DNA from: Noviherbaspirillum_A sp047237965
GTDB taxonomy: Bacteria > Pseudomonadota > Gammaproteobacteria > Burkholderiales > Burkholderiaceae_D
Reading direction: 5' to 3'
DNA: 64,000 nt
NCBI RefSeq assembly: GCF_047237965.1
Contig: NZ_JBDFLX010000005.1
Span: 124,001 to 188,000, forward strand
Shown: in pieces, positions 42,179 to 50,504 of the stretch
How the letters are laid out: each line of letters begins with the position of its first letter
Position numbering within the stretch: position 1 is the first letter of the stretch
Notes under the pieces: generated by a model
Databases searched by the model: none
What the model was told of the DNA's origin: nothing
Seen by the model: only the letters and a program-made list of their open reading frames with translations
Program-made: the position numbers and the translations under genes

Positions 42179-42610
42179 ATGCTCACGAAATTCGCTCTAA
42201 CAGCAGCGTTGCTTGCTCTGTCGGGATGCGCGTCGATGGACCGTTCAGACGTAGGAGTGCAACAGGGAATGTCGGCCTTTCGGGACGCCTTCAACAAACA
42301 TGATGCGGCGTCGCTTGCAACGGTCTATACCGAAGACGCCCGGCTCATGCCGTTTAACGTCCCCATGCTGACAGGCCGGGCAGGAATCCAATCTTTCTGG
42401 CAAGCCCGCTTCAACCAGGGACTCTCTCATATAGAAAAGACACCCATCGAAGTGCAGACGCTTGGCGATACTGCCATCGAGATGAGCCGCTATGTCGTGA
42501 CGCTGGGAGAAAGAAAGATCCAAGGCAAAGATATGTTGGTGTGGCGACGAGGCACCGACGGCAAATGGCGCATTGCTGCCGATATTTGGAACAACGACCA
42601 GCCCTTATAG
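42179..42610 (+). CDS. Lipoprotein with SnoaL/DUF4440-like domain
   Basis: A 143-residue protein with a lipoprotein signal (MLTKFALTAALLALSGCASM, Cys at 18). The mature part is a compact NTF2-like domain: 'AFRDAFNKHDAASLATVYTE' and 'DARLMPFNVPMLTGRAGIQS' to 'DGKWRIAADIWNND'. This fold binds small hydrophobic molecules or catalyses simple isomerisations; the role here is unknown. GGAGAGG precedes the ATG. It is at the edge of an accessory stretch. Confidence 0.82.
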   Translation: MLTKFALTAALLALSGCASMDRSDVGVQQGMSAFRDAFNKHDAASLATVYTEDARLMPFNVPMLTGRAGIQSFWQARFNQGLSHIEKTPIEVQTLGDTAIEMSRYVVTLGERKIQGKDMLVWRRGTDGKWRIAADIWNNDQPL

Positions 42611-43092
42611 AAATGCCTGCCTTCGGCCACGGAGCAGTCTTTTGCGTTGCCCCGCGCGAAGGCTGGTTTTGGCCGGCTGCTGCTCAACCCGAAGGACCGG
42701 ATGCAACTCGAATCTGACCTTCAACGCTAGCCTTGAAGCACTGCTGGAAGGCCAAGCGCGTAGGTATGGAGAAGCACCGTTTTTCGGTCGCTCCATTGGC
42801 CGCAGCGGTGGGCGTTACACCACTATCGACCGGCTTGCCATTCTGGATAAGAAGGAAGGTTGCTTTCGTCCTGCAACCAGGATACGTCGTGCGAACGCCA
42901 TATGTGCATGACTGGCTTGGAACCAGGGTCTTCATCCAACATAGCTACCCGCACGATAACGTGGGGATGAGCGACCCGCTCGGACATAAGGTGTGCGCCG
43001 CAGGCAGAACAGAAATGCCTGAATTTTCCCGCCGGCCACTGGGTCCAGCAAGAAGCAAGGCCTGCGGTGAACGAAATACTGCATGGAGTTCA
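42611..43092. other. Interval with a degraded gene
   Basis: Apart from the GFA-type remnant listed separately, nothing was recognised; the first 200 bases show no gene on either strand. Confidence 0.4.
42823..43078 (-). pseudogene. Remnant of a GFA (glutathione-dependent formaldehyde-activating-like) protein
   Basis: On the minus strand one frame reads 'HFCSACGAHLMSERVAHPHV' and 'VMHIWRSHDVSWLQDESNLP', then 'YPEWQAGR' and a stop at 42823. This is the C-terminal half of the CENP-V/GFA family, with the zinc-binding C-x2-C pair. The N-terminal half, which holds the other zinc ligands, is absent; the residues before 'FCSACG' do not match. It has no own start nearby and is taken as a fragment. 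Confidence 0.55.
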
Positions 43093-43872
43093 TCAGCCCG
43101 TCCGCGACCTGACAGCGGCGCGCCTGTACCTGATCCAGAAGGTCGTGCCCTGCACCACCAGCGCGGCAGCCATCGCCAAAGGGAAGGAGTAAGCGGTACC
43201 CAACTGCGGCAACAGCGTGGATACCGCAAAACAGAACGCCGCGAACGCATACAGGCCGCCGGCCACCCCGCGCAGCAAGTGGATCGCAAACCCAGCGCCG
43301 GAGAAGCGATGCGAGAAGACTGCCAGCACCAGGCTCATTACGGGGTATGCAGTGGCGACGCCGCTCAGATGCGGGCCCAGGCCTTTGGCGAAGTAAGTCA
43401 CGGCCAGCACCATGGCGGTGCCGGCCAGCATGCGTGCGGCAAGTTCGCCGCGCGGCGGCGCCTTGCCCGGCAACTCGATGGGTACATGGGGAAAGGCGCG
43501 CGGCGCCAGCCACAGGCCGACCACCGTAATGGCAAGCGCAGCCAGCGGTGTCATTGGATAACTGGTCAGGGCAAGCGCCGTCACACTGAAGACCACGGTC
43601 GCGACGAACAGGCAAAGCCACCACGGCGCGCGCGTGGCGGCCCACGAATAGGCGACGCCGAAACTCACATTAGCCATCACCCCGGTCAGCGCCCAGAGCG
43701 CTGCACCGGCGGCAAAGGGCGCACCCTGTTCCAGCGAGACCACCAGCAATATGGGGCCAGCGACAACCGGAAACCCGGTAAGCCAGCCAGCCACCGCCGG
43801 CCCCCAGCGCCGGCCGGCCAGGGTGATCAGCACGACCAGCGCCGGTACGAGCAGCAGCCGGATCAGCAGCAT
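43093..43872 (-). CDS. Integral membrane protein, unknown function
   Basis: A 259-residue inner-membrane protein with about seven or eight hydrophobic segments. Conserved-looking features include 'VAGWLTGFPVVAGPILLVVS' near the N-terminus and 'LSGVATAYPVMSLVLAVFSH' in the second half. I do not know a function. It is the last gene of the TRAP/amidase operon (25-base gap after the amidase) and may be part of the uptake or export of the same compound. Its ATG lies close to the amidase stop. Confidence 0.75.
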   Translation of the reverse strand: MLLIRLLLVPALVVLITLAGRRWGPAVAGWLTGFPVVAGPILLVVSLEQGAPFAAGAALWALTGVMANVSFGVAYSWAATRAPWWLCLFVATVVFSVTALALTSYPMTPLAALAITVVGLWLAPRAFPHVPIELPGKAPPRGELAARMLAGTAMVLAVTYFAKGLGPHLSGVATAYPVMSLVLAVFSHRFSGAGFAIHLLRGVAGGLYAFAAFCFAVSTLLPQLGTAYSFPLAMAAALVVQGTTFWIRYRRAAVRSRTG

Positions 43873-43897
43873 GGCCGCATGGCGTGTCCTGGCTGCT

Positions 43898-45235
43898 TCA
43901 GCATGCCGCCAGCGCGGCTTCCACCGAGCGGCTTATCCGCAGTACTTTCGCGTCGTCGCCAGCCAGGCCACACACTGCAAGCCCGACCGCGGGCTCGCCT
44001 GCCCGATGGCAAGGCAGGGACAGCGCACAGCCATCGAGGAAATTGATCACGGTAGGATTGCGCAGCACCAGTGCATTGGTTGCGAAAAAAGCGTCATCGT
44101 CACTTTCCAGCGGCGCGAGCAACGGCGCCTCAACCGCGACCGTCGGCATGAGCCAGGCGTCGAACGTGCGCAGGCGGCGGCTGGCGACGGCACGCAGCCG
44201 CCGCCGCGCATCCAGCAGGTCGATATAGTCAGCGGCGCCCTGGAGCTTGCCGCGCTGTATGCGCTGTGCAACCCGCTGGTCGTATTGCGCCGCGCCCGTT
44301 TCCAGCAGCTGCCGGTGCCATGCATACGCCTCGGCGGCAACCAGGCCGCCGCGGCTATTAATTTGCGGAATCTCCAGCAGTTCGGGAAAGTCGAATCGAT
44401 CGATGACAGCGCCGGCTGCGGCCAGCATTGCCAATGCGCGCTCGAAGCTGTCGCGCACCGGCTGGCTCAGGTCGGCGCCGACATAGTCGCTGGTCACGCC
44501 GAAACGCAGGCCCGCCAGCGGCAGCGCCTCCGTGTCCAGCGCTTCGCCCGATAACACCGCATCCAGTATCGCGCAGCAGTCGACCGAGCGCGCCAGTGGA
44601 CCGACCGAGTCCAGCGAGCGCGATAGCGGCACCGCCCCGTCCAGCGGCACCCTGCGCGCAGTCGGCTTGAAGCCGGTCAGGCCGCAAAACGCCGAAGGGA
44701 TCCGGACCGACCCACCGGTATCGGTGCCGAGCGCCGCCACCGCCATGTCGAGTGCGACCGACACCGCGCCACCCGCGCTGGAACCGCCGGCGATGCGCTT
44801 GGCATCGAAGGGATTGGCCGGCGTGCCGTAATGCGGGTTCAGTCCGAGGCCTGAGAAAGCAAACTCGCTCATGTTGGTACGGCCCAGCAGCACGGCGCCG
44901 GCGGCGCGCAGACGGGACACCGCCGGCGCGTCGTTCGCCGCCGGCGCGGCGCCGGCCAGCACCCGGGAGCCGGAAGCGCTCGTTTCGCCCTTTACATCAA
45001 ACAGGTCCTTGATCGACACCGGCAGTCCGGCCAGCGGCGACGGCACATAGCCGGCCGCGCGCGCAGCATCGCTGGCGCGGGCGCTCGCCAGCGCGCGGTC
45101 GGCATCGACGCTGATATACGCATGGCCGCCGGCGCCGCGATGCGCCTGGATGCGGCCCAGGGCCTGTTCGACCAGTTCTACGCTGGTGCTGCGGCCAGCC
45201 GCAAGGTCGGCGGCAAGTTCGCGTATGGTAGGCAT
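43898..45235 (-). CDS. Amidase (amidase signature family)
   Basis: The ATG at 45235 with AAGGA upstream gives 445 residues. The catalytic triad is visible: lysine in 'LPVSIKDLFDVKGE', cis-serine in 'IAGGSSAGGAVSVAL' and nucleophile serine in 'GTDTGGSVRIPSAFCG'. It resembles GatA/AtzF-like amidases and would hydrolyse an amide to an acid and ammonia. The frame is open upstream to 45343 but without family features. It follows DUF2848 in the operon by 40 bases. Confidence 0.92.
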   Translation of the reverse strand: MPTIRELAADLAAGRSTSVELVEQALGRIQAHRGAGGHAYISVDADRALASARASDAARAAGYVPSPLAGLPVSIKDLFDVKGETSASGSRVLAGAAPAANDAPAVSRLRAAGAVLLGRTNMSEFAFSGLGLNPHYGTPANPFDAKRIAGGSSAGGAVSVALDMAVAALGTDTGGSVRIPSAFCGLTGFKPTARRVPLDGAVPLSRSLDSVGPLARSVDCCAILDAVLSGEALDTEALPLAGLRFGVTSDYVGADLSQPVRDSFERALAMLAAAGAVIDRFDFPELLEIPQINSRGGLVAAEAYAWHRQLLETGAAQYDQRVAQRIQRGKLQGAADYIDLLDARRRLRAVASRRLRTFDAWLMPTVAVEAPLLAPLESDDDAFFATNALVLRNPTVINFLDGCALSLPCHRAGEPAVGLAVCGLAGDDAKVLRISRSVEAALAAC

Positions 45236-45275
45236 GATGGCTTCCTTCTCCGGTAATAAAATGGCAAGGACAGGC

Positions 45276-45959
45276 TCAGGCAACTTCCGCCAGGATGTCC
45301 AGCGCATAGGTGTGCGACAGCGTGCGGCCGCGGCGCGGGTCAAACAGCTCCATCGAAAACGATGCCGCCGGCCGTATGCCGCCGATGGCGTTGACGGTGC
45401 CGCATGTCATGCCGGTGCCTTCGGGCAGCGCCGCGCCGTTCGCATAGCCGGCGATCAGTTCCTGCGGCGGACGCAGCGTCGCCAGCGTGCCTTCCTGGTA
45501 AAGCACGGTCTTGCCGTTTTCCTCGATGTGCGATCGAATCACCAGTTCATCCCAATAGTCGGCGACATCGGCGAAACGCCATGCGCCGCGTGCGACCGGC
45601 TTCGGGCAGATTTGCTTGGACAGCGCAACGCTATGAGTTTCGAGCTTGCGGTCGGTATGGTCGGACGCGATGCTGACATACAGCTCGCCTTCGAATGTGA
45701 AAACAAAGGTCTCGACTTCGCCCGAGGTGTCAGGGCCTACCACCTGCACTCGCGGCGCCTGGGTAAGCAAATTCTCGCCGACACGGTAATACAGGGGCAC
45801 CGCGCTGGGCCGGGGCACGCCCAGTGCCAGCAGTTCTTCAATGTGGTGTTCGATCGCATCGAGGTCGCGTCCAGCCCAGCCGGCCACCACCACGTTCTGC
45901 AGCGATACGTCGATCTGGCGGACGCCGCCATCCTGTTCGACCTGGAAAGTAATGTTCAT
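45276..45959 (-). CDS. DUF2848 family protein (FAH-like fold)
   Basis: The ATG at 45959 gives 227 residues. The sequence fits DUF2848, thought to have a fumarylacetoacetate-hydrolase-like fold: 'VSLQNVVVAGWAGRDLDAIE', 'YRVGENLLTQAPRVQVVG' and 'ETFVFTFEGELYVSIASD'. Members often lie in catabolic operons with TRAP transporters and amidases. It is a likely hydrolase or hydratase for the imported compound. The exact reaction is not known. Confidence 0.82.
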   Translation of the reverse strand: MNITFQVEQDGGVRQIDVSLQNVVVAGWAGRDLDAIEHHIEELLALGVPRPSAVPLYYRVGENLLTQAPRVQVVGPDTSGEVETFVFTFEGELYVSIASDHTDRKLETHSVALSKQICPKPVARGAWRFADVADYWDELVIRSHIEENGKTVLYQEGTLATLRPPQELIAGYANGAALPEGTGMTCGTVNAIGGIRPAASFSMELFDPRRGRTLSHTYALDILAEVA

Positions 45960-45997
45960 GAATTCATCCTGTATAAAGTGAAAAAATGCGCCTGCCT

Positions 45998-47284
45998 TCA
46001 GTTGCCGAATACACGCGGCAGCCATAGAGCGAGGTCAGGGAACAAGCTGATCAGCGCCAGCAGCACGAACAGGCTGGTGACAAAAGGCAGCGAGCCGATA
46101 ATGACGGCATTCATCGAGCCGGCCTTGCGCAGGCTTTGCACGACGAACAGGTTCATGCCGACCGGGGGCGTGATCAGCGCGGCTTCCACCAGCATCACGA
46201 TGACGATGCCCAGCCAGATCGGGTCATAGCCGAGGGCGATCATGATGGGCGCGATGATGGGTATGGTCGTGATCATCATCGACAGCGTTTCCATGAAGCA
46301 GCCGAGCACCAGGTAAAAGACAATGACGACCAGCAGCATCCAGCCCGGCGACAGCCCAAGCCCGGTGATGGAATTCGTCAGCGCGGTAGTGAGGCCGGTG
46401 GCCGACATCACGAAATTGAGGAAGGCGGCGGCGATCACGATCAGCATGATCATCGCGGTCGAACGCATGGTGCCTTCCAGCACTTCGCGCAGCATGGAAA
46501 AGGTCAGGCGACGATGTATGGCTGCCAGGATCAGCGCGCCCAGCACGCCCAGCGCAGCCGCTTCGGTCGGCGTCGCCAGTCCGGCGTAGATGGAGCCGAC
46601 TACCAGCAGGAAGATGCCCATGGGCGGCAGCAGGTGTACCAGGCTGGCGATGCGTTCGGCCCAACTGGCGCTGACCTTGCGCCCGCCCCATGACGGCCGA
46701 AGCAGGCAGGCAATGACGATGGTCACCATGAACAGCAACGCCAGCGCGAACCCGGGGATGATGCCCGCCAGATAAAGCTTGGGCACGGAAGAGTTGGTCA
46801 GCACGCCGTAGATCACCAGGTTGATCGATGGGGGTATCAGTATGCCCAGGGTGCCGCCGGCTGCGATGCTGCCCAAAAACAGCGGCTCGTTATAGCCATA
46901 GCGCCTGATCTGCGGAATGGCAACCGTGCCGACGGTCGCGGCGGTCGCCACGCTGGAGCCGGAGGTGGCCGAGAACAGTGTCGATGCGCCGATGTTGGCA
47001 TGCATCAGGCCGCCAGGCAGCCAGGCCAGCCACATGCTCATCGCGTTGTACATGCGCTCGGCAAAGCCGGCGCGCAGCAGCACTTCGCCCAGCATGATGA
47101 ACAGCGGTATGGCCACCAGCAGAAACTCGGTGCTGGTACCCCAGGACACCTCGCCCAGCGCGCGCGCCAGCGGCAGCATGGAAAACAGCGGGTCCAGGAT
47201 CAATCCCAGCACGCCGAGCGCGGCGCCGACCGGGATGCTTAAGCCGATCAGCACCAGCAGCAGGATCATTGTGGTTGCAATCAT
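45998..47284 (-). CDS. TRAP transporter large permease (DctM family)
   Basis: The ATG at 47284 gives 428 residues with about twelve hydrophobic segments, starting 'MIATTMILLLVLIGLSIPVG' as usual for DctM. Family features include 'FMLGEVLLRAGFAERMYNAM', 'GASTLFSATSGSSVATAATV' and 'GGTLGILIPPSINLVIYGVL'. It overlaps the DctQ gene by 4 bases (ATGA). The frame is open upstream to 47617, but that is inside DctQ. It forms the sodium-driven channel with the small subunit. Confidence 0.95.
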   Translation of the reverse strand: MIATTMILLLVLIGLSIPVGAALGVLGLILDPLFSMLPLARALGEVSWGTSTEFLLVAIPLFIMLGEVLLRAGFAERMYNAMSMWLAWLPGGLMHANIGASTLFSATSGSSVATAATVGTVAIPQIRRYGYNEPLFLGSIAAGGTLGILIPPSINLVIYGVLTNSSVPKLYLAGIIPGFALALLFMVTIVIACLLRPSWGGRKVSASWAERIASLVHLLPPMGIFLLVVGSIYAGLATPTEAAALGVLGALILAAIHRRLTFSMLREVLEGTMRSTAMIMLIVIAAAFLNFVMSATGLTTALTNSITGLGLSPGWMLLVVIVFYLVLGCFMETLSMMITTIPIIAPIMIALGYDPIWLGIVIVMLVEAALITPPVGMNLFVVQSLRKAGSMNAVIIGSLPFVTSLFVLLALISLFPDLALWLPRVFGN

Positions 47285-47901
47285 GCCCGTTCTCCCGCCA
47301 CGATGCGTTCGCCGGCCGCGGCTTCCTCGCTGGCCTCCTCGACGGCGGAACGCACGCCGGCCAGCTCCCTGACTGCCTCGATGTCGCCGGTGACCAGCGC
47401 CACAGACGCCCGCACCAGCATCAACGCCAGCACCACGCACATCCAGATCAGACCGGCGACCCACAGGCCCTGCGGCAGCCAAAGCGGCGTTGCCAGCGGC
47501 GTGTTGGCCCTGGCCTGCTGGGTCCACGAAGTGGCCATTACGTCCCAGCCATACCAGGTCAGGCTGCCGATGAACACTGCCATCGCCACCAGCGACAGCC
47601 AGTCGAGCACGCCGCACAGGCGCACCGGCAGCATCTGGTAGAGAACATCGACCCGTACATTGGCCCGCTGCAGTATCGTGAAAGCCAGCGCCCAGGTGGT
47701 GCTGATGGCGAACGTATAACCCGACACCTCATCGGCGCCGCCGGTGGTGAAGCCGAGGAACTTCCGGGCCAGCACGTCGAAGCAGATCAGCAGCACGCTG
47801 GCCAGTGTCATGGCACCGCCCAGCAGCACCGCGGCGCGCGACAGGCCCTCCGCGCGGCGATACAGCGCGGACAATAGGGGAAAACGAGAGGATTGCGTCA
47901 T
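47281..47901 (-). CDS. TRAP transporter small permease (DctQ family)
   Basis: A 206-residue protein with four hydrophobic segments and the DctQ-type features 'LLICFDVLARKFLGFTTGGA' and 'EVSGYTFAISTTWALAFTIL'. The C-terminal tail is extended and acidic (VRSAVEEASEEAAAGERIVA). It is coupled to DctM and needed for a working TRAP carrier. It stands about 70 bases after dctP-type gene, with a hairpin in the gap. Confidence 0.92.
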   Translation of the reverse strand: MTQSSRFPLLSALYRRAEGLSRAAVLLGGAMTLASVLLICFDVLARKFLGFTTGGADEVSGYTFAISTTWALAFTILQRANVRVDVLYQMLPVRLCGVLDWLSLVAMAVFIGSLTWYGWDVMATSWTQQARANTPLATPLWLPQGLWVAGLIWMCVVLALMLVRASVALVTGDIEAVRELAGVRSAVEEASEEAAAGERIVAGERA

Positions 47902-47937
47902 GGACAGGACATCTTTCCTGACAGGGAAAAGGAGCGG

Positions 47938-47957
47938 AGCGGGCCAGCCGGCCCGCT
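47938..47957 (-). promoter_or_regulatory. Hairpin between the TRAP receptor and permease genes
   Basis: AGCGGGCC (47938-47945) and GGCCCGCT (47950-47957) form a perfect 8-bp stem with an AGCC loop, in the gap after the receptor gene. No long T run follows on the minus strand. It may stabilise the receptor mRNA or act as a partial terminator to give more receptor than permease. Confidence 0.55.
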
Positions 47958-47969
47958 TTCCGGAACGGC

Positions 47970-49016
47970 TTACTTGCTGGCAGTGATGCCGAGCTGCTTG
48001 CCTATCGTTTCATTGAAGCTTGCGACGCACTGGGCGCTGCAGCGCGCGGCCCATTTGGGCACCACCGATTCCTGCGTGATCTTCTTCAGCAGCTGACGGT
48101 CGGCGTCGCTGGTTTTCACCAGGGTCATCTTGCCCTTGACCGGGTTCGTGCAGGCGGGCGCGCCGGTGTTGCAGTCGTAGCCTTCCTGGGTCTGGCGCGC
48201 AGCGGCGTCCCAGATGCCATCGATCATCTTGCTGTAGTTGGTCTCGATCAGGGTGCGCACCTTCGGATTGAGCTTGTCCCAGGCCTTGAGGTTCACCGCG
48301 TGAATCTGGGGATTCCAGTTAACCGGCAGTTCGACAAGGTGGGTGGCTACTTCATGCCACTTCGCCGCGTAGCCCGATAGCGAACCGGTGATGGCGCAGT
48401 CCACTACCTTGTTTTGCATTGCCGGCACCACTTCGCCGAATGCCATGGTCACGCTGGAACCACCGAGCGCTTCGACGAAGTCGGCCTGGGTGCGGCTGCT
48501 GGTACGCACCTTCTTGCCCTTGATATCGGCAAGGCCCTTGATGTCCGCATTGCAGAACAGTACTTGCGCAGGGTAGGTCGAGATGCCCAGCAGCTTCACA
48601 TTGGAACCGCCCTGGCCATACAACTTTGCGTAGACCGGCTCGAAGGCATTGACGATCGCGCGTGCGGTCTTGGCGTCTGGCGCCAGGCCGGCCAGGTCAA
48701 CCGCCTCATTGATCGGATTGTCGGAGGCGAAGTAGGACAGCGTCGCAGTGCCGAACTCGATGACGCCGGAACCCATCAGGCGCAGCAGCTCCGGGCCCTT
48801 GAGGCCCATCTCGTTGAACCCCTTGATGTCGGCCGTGACCTGCCCCTTGGACAGCTCGGGAATGGTCTTGGTCCAGAATGGCTTTTCGTAATCGTTATAA
48901 GGCGACAGGTTGGACAGGCCGCCGACCACCTTGAGGTTGGTCTTCGGGTATTCCTGGGCCGAAGCAGCGCAGGCTACGAGGGCGCCAACAGCGGCGAGGA
49001 CAAGCTGCTTTTTCAT
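47970..49016 (-). CDS. TRAP transporter periplasmic receptor (DctP family)
   Basis: The ATG at 49016 with AAGGAG upstream gives 348 residues. A signal peptide (MKKQLVLAAVGALVACAASA) is followed by a TRAP receptor domain: 'YPKTNLKVVGGLSNLSPYND', 'KGKKVRTSSRTQADFVEALG' (with the conserved arginine) and 'AFGEVVPAMQNKVVDCAITG'. The C-terminal third has extra cysteines ('YDCNTGAPACTNP', 'ARCSAQCVASF'), which could form disulfides. First gene of the transport operon; ligand unknown. Confidence 0.95.
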   Translation of the reverse strand: MKKQLVLAAVGALVACAASAQEYPKTNLKVVGGLSNLSPYNDYEKPFWTKTIPELSKGQVTADIKGFNEMGLKGPELLRLMGSGVIEFGTATLSYFASDNPINEAVDLAGLAPDAKTARAIVNAFEPVYAKLYGQGGSNVKLLGISTYPAQVLFCNADIKGLADIKGKKVRTSSRTQADFVEALGGSSVTMAFGEVVPAMQNKVVDCAITGSLSGYAAKWHEVATHLVELPVNWNPQIHAVNLKAWDKLNPKVRTLIETNYSKMIDGIWDAAARQTQEGYDCNTGAPACTNPVKGKMTLVKTSDADRQLLKKITQESVVPKWAARCSAQCVASFNETIGKQLGITASK

Positions 49017-49149
49017 CTGGAAGTCTCCTTGTGGACAAAACATTCATCGACCGCCTGCCTGTGGACCTATGCGGCGGGTCACGCACGACCCCGCCGCAAT
49101 CATCACGCAATTTTTACCTTGGCTGCCGACGCGATATTGCAGATTCAAT

Positions 49150-49192
49150 CACACAAGGAAAATCGCCGTCCAATTGTGTGTTCGGATGCAAT
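49150..49192. promoter_or_regulatory. Candidate LysR site upstream of the TRAP operon
   Basis: CACACAA (49150-49156) and TTGTGTG (49174-49180) form an inverted repeat with 17 bases between. Overlapping it, ATTG and CAAT at 49173-49192 are spaced by 12, close to the T-N11-A pattern of LysR sites. It lies in the gap between the LysR gene and the receptor gene, upstream of the latter. Confidence 0.4.
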
Positions 49193-49205
49193 ACATAAGA
49201 AAAAT

Positions 49206-50117
49206 TTATACCCCTAGCGTGGAAGCGGCTCGTGCCGGCGCTGCGATGCTTTGCGCGAGCTGGGCGATGACGCGGGCCGCATAGCTTTCGGGACCCGAGA
49301 TCCAGGTAGCGGTGAACGACAGTTCGGGCAGTGGATCTGCTTGCACATTCAGCAGCCGTAATGCACCGGAAGTCAGTTCCTTGTCGAGGAAGACCGGCGT
49401 GATCACAGCCACGCCTATGCAGTCCAGCGTCATCCTGACGATCATCGACAGCGAAGCGCTGCCATACATGCGCGGCGCCTCGATGCCGGCGCGTACCAGC
49501 ATTTCGCGCACCGTGAGGTAGGGGCTGCTGGTCGATGGATAAGTAATGATGGGCCGCGCTGCCACGTCCTTCAGTGGCACCGGCTCACGGCCGATGGACA
49601 GCTGCGGGCTGGCGACCCAAGCCAGGGGGTAAGAGCAGAGCGGCAGGTTCTCGGTGCGCGAATCGAGAATCGGGCCGATCAGGAAGGCGAGGTGTATCTG
49701 GCGCTCCATCAGGTGCGCGCGCAGCACCTGCGTGGTGTCGACCTCGATTTCCAGCACAAGCCCGGGATAAAGCCCATGGATGCGTTCTATCAGCGATGGC
49801 AGCCAGGTCTGCACGATAGTCTCGGCGACTCCGATCCGCATGGTGCCGCTCATCACCTGCTGTTCGCGCGCCGCCTGCACCATCTCGCGCCGCACCTGCA
49901 ACATGCGTTCTGCGTAGGACAGCATTTCCTGGCCCTTGGCGGTCAATTCCACGCCATAGGCGCCGCGCTTGAACAGCGACACTGCCAGGTCGCGCTCCAG
50001 TGCGGCGATGCGCTGCGAAATGGTGGGCTGGGTGGTGTTGAGCTTCTCCGCGGCGGCGCGGAAGCTGCCCAGCGTGGATGCCCAGAAGAAGGTCTCGATA
50101 TTGCGCAGGTCTATCAT
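49206..50117 (-). CDS. LysR-family regulator of the TRAP operon
   Basis: The ATG at 50117 gives 303 residues, beginning with the standard HTH (LRNIETFFWASTLGSFRAAA; LNTTQPTISQRIAALERDL). The effector domain has 'MRIGVAETIVQTWLPSLIER' and 'HLAFLIGPILDSRTENLPL'. It is on the same strand directly upstream of the receptor gene, so it may be co-transcribed or regulate the promoter in the 190-base gap. Its inducer is probably the transported compound. Confidence 0.92.
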   Translation of the reverse strand: MIDLRNIETFFWASTLGSFRAAAEKLNTTQPTISQRIAALERDLAVSLFKRGAYGVELTAKGQEMLSYAERMLQVRREMVQAAREQQVMSGTMRIGVAETIVQTWLPSLIERIHGLYPGLVLEIEVDTTQVLRAHLMERQIHLAFLIGPILDSRTENLPLCSYPLAWVASPQLSIGREPVPLKDVAARPIITYPSTSSPYLTVREMLVRAGIEAPRMYGSASLSMIVRMTLDCIGVAVITPVFLDKELTSGALRLLNVQADPLPELSFTATWISGPESYAARVIAQLAQSIAAPARAASTLGV

Positions 50118-50504
50118 CGGAAACGGTGGCAGATGGATACACTCCCGGCTGCGTAGAGCCGCCAGGTTCCTGCAGCGACGGCAGCATGTGAAGCCGGCCA
50201 CTGCCCGTCCATTTTAAGCGCACGATGGACGGCTAGCCTTCTCCCCAAGCCGGCCGGGTGGCCAAATTGATTGAAGATCTACCTTTGGCCGACCGGCGAC
50301 GGGGTGCGCGGGCGGGACTCGCCCCTTAGCAGACGTAGAGGCGATGAGTTGAATGACCGCTGGTGCCCACGAGCGGCCGCATGATCGCACCGGAACGGCT
50401 GCAGCATACTGGCGCCCTGCCCTTGCCAAGCCGTACACCGTCGCAGAACTACGTACTTCCCTCAAGCGGGCGCTGCGAAAGTGTCCTTCTACACCTTCGC
50501 GTGT
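50118..50504. other. Intergenic region between the LysR gene and the kinase gene
   Basis: No gene recognised. It should contain the LysR promoter and the end of the kinase transcript; no clear terminator hairpin with a T run was seen. Confidence 0.4.
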
